The position numbers and the translations under genes were made by a program. 64,000 bases of DNA from Xestospongia muta (lineage: Eukaryota > Porifera > Demospongiae > Haplosclerida > Petrosiidae), in the NCBI GenBank assembly GCA_963693285.1, contig OY848917.1:26847745-26911744 (forward strand), given 5' to 3'. How positions within the stretch are numbered: position 1 is the stretch's first letter; each line of letters opens with the position of its first letter. The notes below the pieces were generated by a model. It ran no database searches and was not told the origin of the DNA. It saw only the letters and a program-made list of their open reading frames with translations. Positions 60,301 through 64,000 of this stretch are shown here, piece by piece.

Positions 60301-61640
60301 TGATAGTTGTGATGCTGTACCAACCTTCAAGTTTCACACTCTTTTCTCTTTAATGAGGTTATTGACTCATGTATATACCTCTTAATGAAGAATATTAAAA
60401 CAATGAAATGTACTGGTATTGTATTTTAACCCTCAGAAATAAAGTCATATGAAACTATCAGATATTGACACCTTTGTTTTCTAAACTAAAGACAGTTTAG
60501 ACATAATTATTAATTAATTTACTTCTAGTAATAGATTGTGTGTAGGATATATAAAGAAATGAATTTTTTATCATTTATTACTAAACATTTACATGAATAA
60601 ACTGATTTTAAAAAATGTCTAGGCTATCATATTAATTAGGCTTGTGAACTTTTGTTTTTCCTAAGGTAACAAAGAGTTTAGAAACAAATAAGATATTATT
60701 ATATTTAAAATCTTATAACTAGAATGTTGGCCCTACCACAATGTTTGTATTATCACTTAACCGAAAACTGTGTCACAGGGTGTTCTACAAACAAAACTTA
60801 GGAATGCAATTTTATATTTAGCTTGTGATGGCTAGTGCCCAGAATATTACTTGAGAATACTTCTAAAGTAATGTGTTACAAGGAGTAAATTTTCCAGTAC
60901 AAGAATCTTGTAAGTGTATAGCTTGACTAATATACATCTGCTATTGCAAATCTTTTAGTAAACATTGTAGTATGTACAGTCCAACTTCACAATGAAGCAT
61001 TTCACTTCAATAGCCTTCTTTACCTAAATATGAGAAATATATATATATAATAAGTTCTGTATATTTTTTTGTATGATTCATTTTATGTCAAACATTATAG
61101 CTGTTCTTTTTGTGTCTTCAGATTTTTCAGTCTCTTCAAAGAACGATGCTGGTACAAGATATGAATGTTTTTGTGAGTAAATTATAACAAATGCAATAAA
61201 AATAATAATGTGTGCTTCATCAATAATTATTTTTTGTTAATAGTTTGATGCCAATGTTTTATGTGATTTACATGGTCTTTTAAGCCAGTCATTATTAAAT
61301 TGTGCATAAATATATTTTACAACTTGTATATACCAGTATATATAAAACAAAATTCAAACTAAAGTACTGAAAAGAGAAACAAAAATGGCAGTTGATATGT
61401 GAAAATTTTAATATTTAAAAAAGTTGTTCCTTACTTTCCAGTGTAATTAACTTTATATCTAATTTATTTGTAATTGATGCTATATGTATTCATTGTTCTC
61501 ATTTTCCAATAGTTCCTCATACTAGAAAAATGATTGCTATTGCTCTGGGATCTATATTTGGAGGTATCTGTTGTATTATCACAATTATTTGTATTAGTTT
61601 TGCTTGTTTCTCGAAAATAAAAGAGTGGCGATATCACTAA
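57304..61640 (+). CDS. SRCR receptor 2: two SRCR domains plus TM (7 exons)
   Basis: Exons 57304-57370, 58138-58336, 58668-58801, 58892-59096, 59303-59442, 61122-61172, 61513-61640; identical phases to SRCR gene 1, 307 residues. Signal peptide MEYTFFRFYFSFILLGLVSM-ISG. SRCR domain 1 is nearly identical to gene 1. Domain 2 differs: the IPDDWDTVCNRGF stretch has CNR for CDN, and the second half lacks the basic KKRRKR insert (CCYKSNSCLDDCSCNNDND). The TM exon has diverged more (MIAIALGSIFGGICCIITII) with a longer tail KIKEWRYH. The intact frame suggests a functional paralog with changed ligand surface and tail. Confidence 0.85.
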
Positions 61641-63847
61641 CTTTTATGGAATAATTATGGCCATTAATATTTTTAAAGTATACACATTGTTGTTTTTATA
61701 ATCATTGAACCATCTCTCATTTTTATAAACATTATTGTAATATCCATATTGCTACTTTTTCCATATTTTCTAGCTTATTTAAATATTACATTGTCTAATA
61801 TGTTTCACTTGTGCATTGTTAAAATGAGCCTTATATAAATAAATTGATCATGATTGTTGAGCAAAAATGCTATTAATGTGAAAAAATACATAAACTACTG
61901 AAATATAGGATTGGGCAGAAGATTAAATTAAATTGAAGGATTTAATTTGTATGTCTTCTCTGGTATCATCTATAATTCTGCTACAAGCTTATCTTAATTT
62001 ACAATGCAGGTAACTTTAATTTTTTTTCTGTAACATTTACTAATGTTTGCAATCACTAAAATTTTTGTTGAGGGTTTATCAACCACTTGTTTTTTTTTAA
62101 ATTGGCCTTTTTAAAAATAGGAGGCAGCATCTTGTTATCTCAATATGCATGGAACAATTGATGTGGAGCCTGTTCACTGTAATATAACACCAAGCCAATA
62201 ACTTCTGAAAGAAAAAGAACTGGATAATGTTATCTGCTCAATTTTGTTTCTATTGCTCCTCAATGTTACTGGATGTATTACCATGTCAGTGGTACATTAT
62301 CTAAACAACAGAATAAGATATATATGAAGTATTATAGTAATAAAAAATTGATTACCAATATCATTTATTAATTGTTATTTTCATTAATTAATAGTACCAT
62401 ATAATGGTATTTTTTTGCAATTAGTCAAAACAATACATCAGGTTGATTTCAAGTTTACTTCAATGGACTTTGCGACAGTATATGTGACATTAGATTTGAT
62501 ATTGTAGCTACTGATGTATATCATGTCATCAATTAGGCTATGATGATGTATTGGTCTACTCTACAATTCATCAGACAACTCATATACCAAGGTCCTGCTA
62601 TGTCTGTCTTTCTAGTACCATGGCAAGCTCCTGCTGCTATTGTACTAGTGCAGGGTATTATATCAAATAAAATAATAGTGTAATTTATAGTGATATTATA
62701 TCTCAAAGATGTCAAACATTTTAAAGTAATAAAGAAATAGCAAAAAATGATGTAGGGATGACAATGCCAAAAGGAAAGAAACAAAATAAGGATGAACACA
62801 CAAACCATAATATAATCTCTACATAAATAGTCAGTCAGTCTGACTCGTTAAGCTTTGTAATTAATTAAGTAATCTGTATATGTGTTTATAGTTATAAGTA
62901 TAATGGCATACAGGAATGTTTTTACGTAGTTTTAAAAATGTTAAAATTCGTTGAATTTAAAAATTCTCAGTAAAGAATTATTTGATCAGTGGAAGATTAA
63001 GATTCAAGACTTAAAACGCATACTCAAAGAGAGAGTTTTTAAAAATAACTTCATTATCCCAGACCCTAATATCTAGATGGGAAGTTGGATATGGATAGAC
63101 ACTGAGTCACTCAGCACTTGCATACTTTCATGTTGAGGGTAATAGACCTTTACCACGCATCTGGCTGCCAGGTTTTGCAACATTTTCTCTTTACATGGAT
63201 TTTAGGGTTCTGCTGAATTGTTTGATTATCCCATCACATTGTTGTTTGTTAAAAACCTTGGAAAACGACTATATGTTTGTTTCCTTACAACGTTAATGGG
63301 AGATCCATTACATCAACAAACAACTTTTGAAAAGACTGGCTAATGGTATAGGATATATTATATAAGGATGGACTATGAACTCTTACTTCTCTTGACACAA
63401 TCGTATATTCTGGACAAAGTTATATCACTCTCTTTTATATTCCTTGACACCACCAAATTTTGATTGAGTGTTTAGCACCCAAAACGTGACCTGCCATAAT
63501 GCTACTGTGATCCTGTCCATTGGGGTTCTTTAAAGACAATGAAGAACCACCACCATTTTGTCTAAGTTGTTTTTGGATAACTTGAACTAGGATATGGATG
63601 TTAGCCTCCTTTAAACTATGCATACTTATAATTTGCAACTTGTATATACCAGTATACAAAAAACAAGATAAAAACTAAAGTAATGAAGAGAGAAATGGAA
63701 ATGCTTGTTGATGCTTAATGCTTGATGCTCAAATTCAATAATTTTTATAAAAAATGTTTCCCTTAGTTTTTGTTGTAAGCAATGTTATATCTTTTTAATA
63801 CATGTAATAAATATTATATATACACATTGTTCTCTTATTGTCAATAG
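61641..63847. other. SRCR gene 2 3' flank and decayed SRCR sequence
   Basis: 62100-62400 parallels 52820-53110. 62435-62560 contains a frameshifted SRCR exon-2 relic (CAATGGACTT..GCGACAGTATATGTG.., TGTCATCAATTAGGCTATGA). 63600-63690 parallels SRCR intron 6 (51835-51900). No intact gene is seen. Confidence 0.5.
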
Positions 63848-63960
63848 TGTCTCATCATGATAAAATAATTGGTATTGTTTTGAGATCTGTATTTGAAGGT
63901 TTCTGTTGTATCATCATTGTTATTTTTCTCAGTTGTGTTAATTTTATTAAAATTCAATGA
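63848..63960 (+). pseudogene. Solitary SRCR-type transmembrane exon (third copy)
   Basis: After a TCAATAG acceptor, the frame reads SHHDKIIGIVLRSVFEGFCC and continues IIIVIFLSCVNFIKIQ to a TGA at 63958-63960, clearly homologous to exon 7 of both SRCR genes. A charged Arg and Glu now sit in the helix and the tail is truncated. Only the exon 7 region and parts of intron 6 are found; other exons are absent or decayed upstream, so this is a gene remnant. Confidence 0.65.
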
Positions 63961-64000
63961 TTGGTGAAATCGCTGTGTTATAAAAATTAATTTTGACTAT

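Overview
This is animal (metazoan) DNA, not bacterial. Genes have GT-AG introns with polypyrimidine acceptors, there are no operons or Shine-Dalgarno sites, and the background is very A+T-rich (roughly 70% by eye). Gene content (tandem scavenger-receptor cysteine-rich receptors with signal peptides, B-box/filamin/NHL relics of TRIM type, and huge single-exon parallel beta-helix proteins fused to an animal polytopic membrane domain), together with fairly short introns, suggests a sponge, probably a demosponge. The species assignment is inference.

Layout. 1-3.8 kb: the 3' end of a beta-helix/membrane gene on + and two decayed partial copies; this block is an inverted copy of the 3' half of the gene at 28.5-33.3 kb. 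5.0-6.1 kb: internally deleted hAT transposon. 7.5-9.0 kb: three-exon gene for a small mucin-like type I membrane protein. 9.8-19.9 kb: a tandem array (about 4.3-kb period) of three genes for an unrecognised seven-membrane-segment protein. Each has a perfect CRE (TGACGTCA) about 100 bp upstream. Each full spacer holds a small divergent ORF and a GC-richer, strongly folded element with a TATA box, a terminal 9-bp stem and an immediately following T6. I interpret that element as a candidate RNA polymerase III non-coding RNA gene; it is the most interesting object in the window.

20.1-46.5 kb: a tandem segmental duplication. Unit A (about 20.1-33.64 kb) and unit B (about 33.65-44.89 kb) each carry a decayed TRIM-like filamin/NHL gene on + and a 1.6-thousand-residue beta-helix membrane gene on -. 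Unit C (44.9-46.5 kb) is a scrambled remnant. The beta-helix gene of unit A is intact; that of unit B is split by a one-base deletion. Unit A carries an 845-bp transposable element whose empty site is preserved in unit B.

46.7-64 kb: an SRCR receptor cluster. Two complete seven-exon genes (310 and 307 residues; signal peptide, two SRCR domains, one membrane segment, short tail) are separated by decayed SRCR relics, an inverted SRCR exon and a 2.1-kb dead Tc1/mariner-type transposon with perfect 23-bp inverted repeats. A second copy of the 845-bp element sits in intron 5 of the first SRCR gene.

Nearly every gene encodes a secreted-domain or multi-pass membrane protein in a young tandem family, so the window looks like a fast-evolving cell-surface recognition locus. 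Nothing in the sequence alone proves a shared pathway. Exon-intron models were built by reading splice sites and checking phase across paralogs; no alignment, folding or database search could be run.
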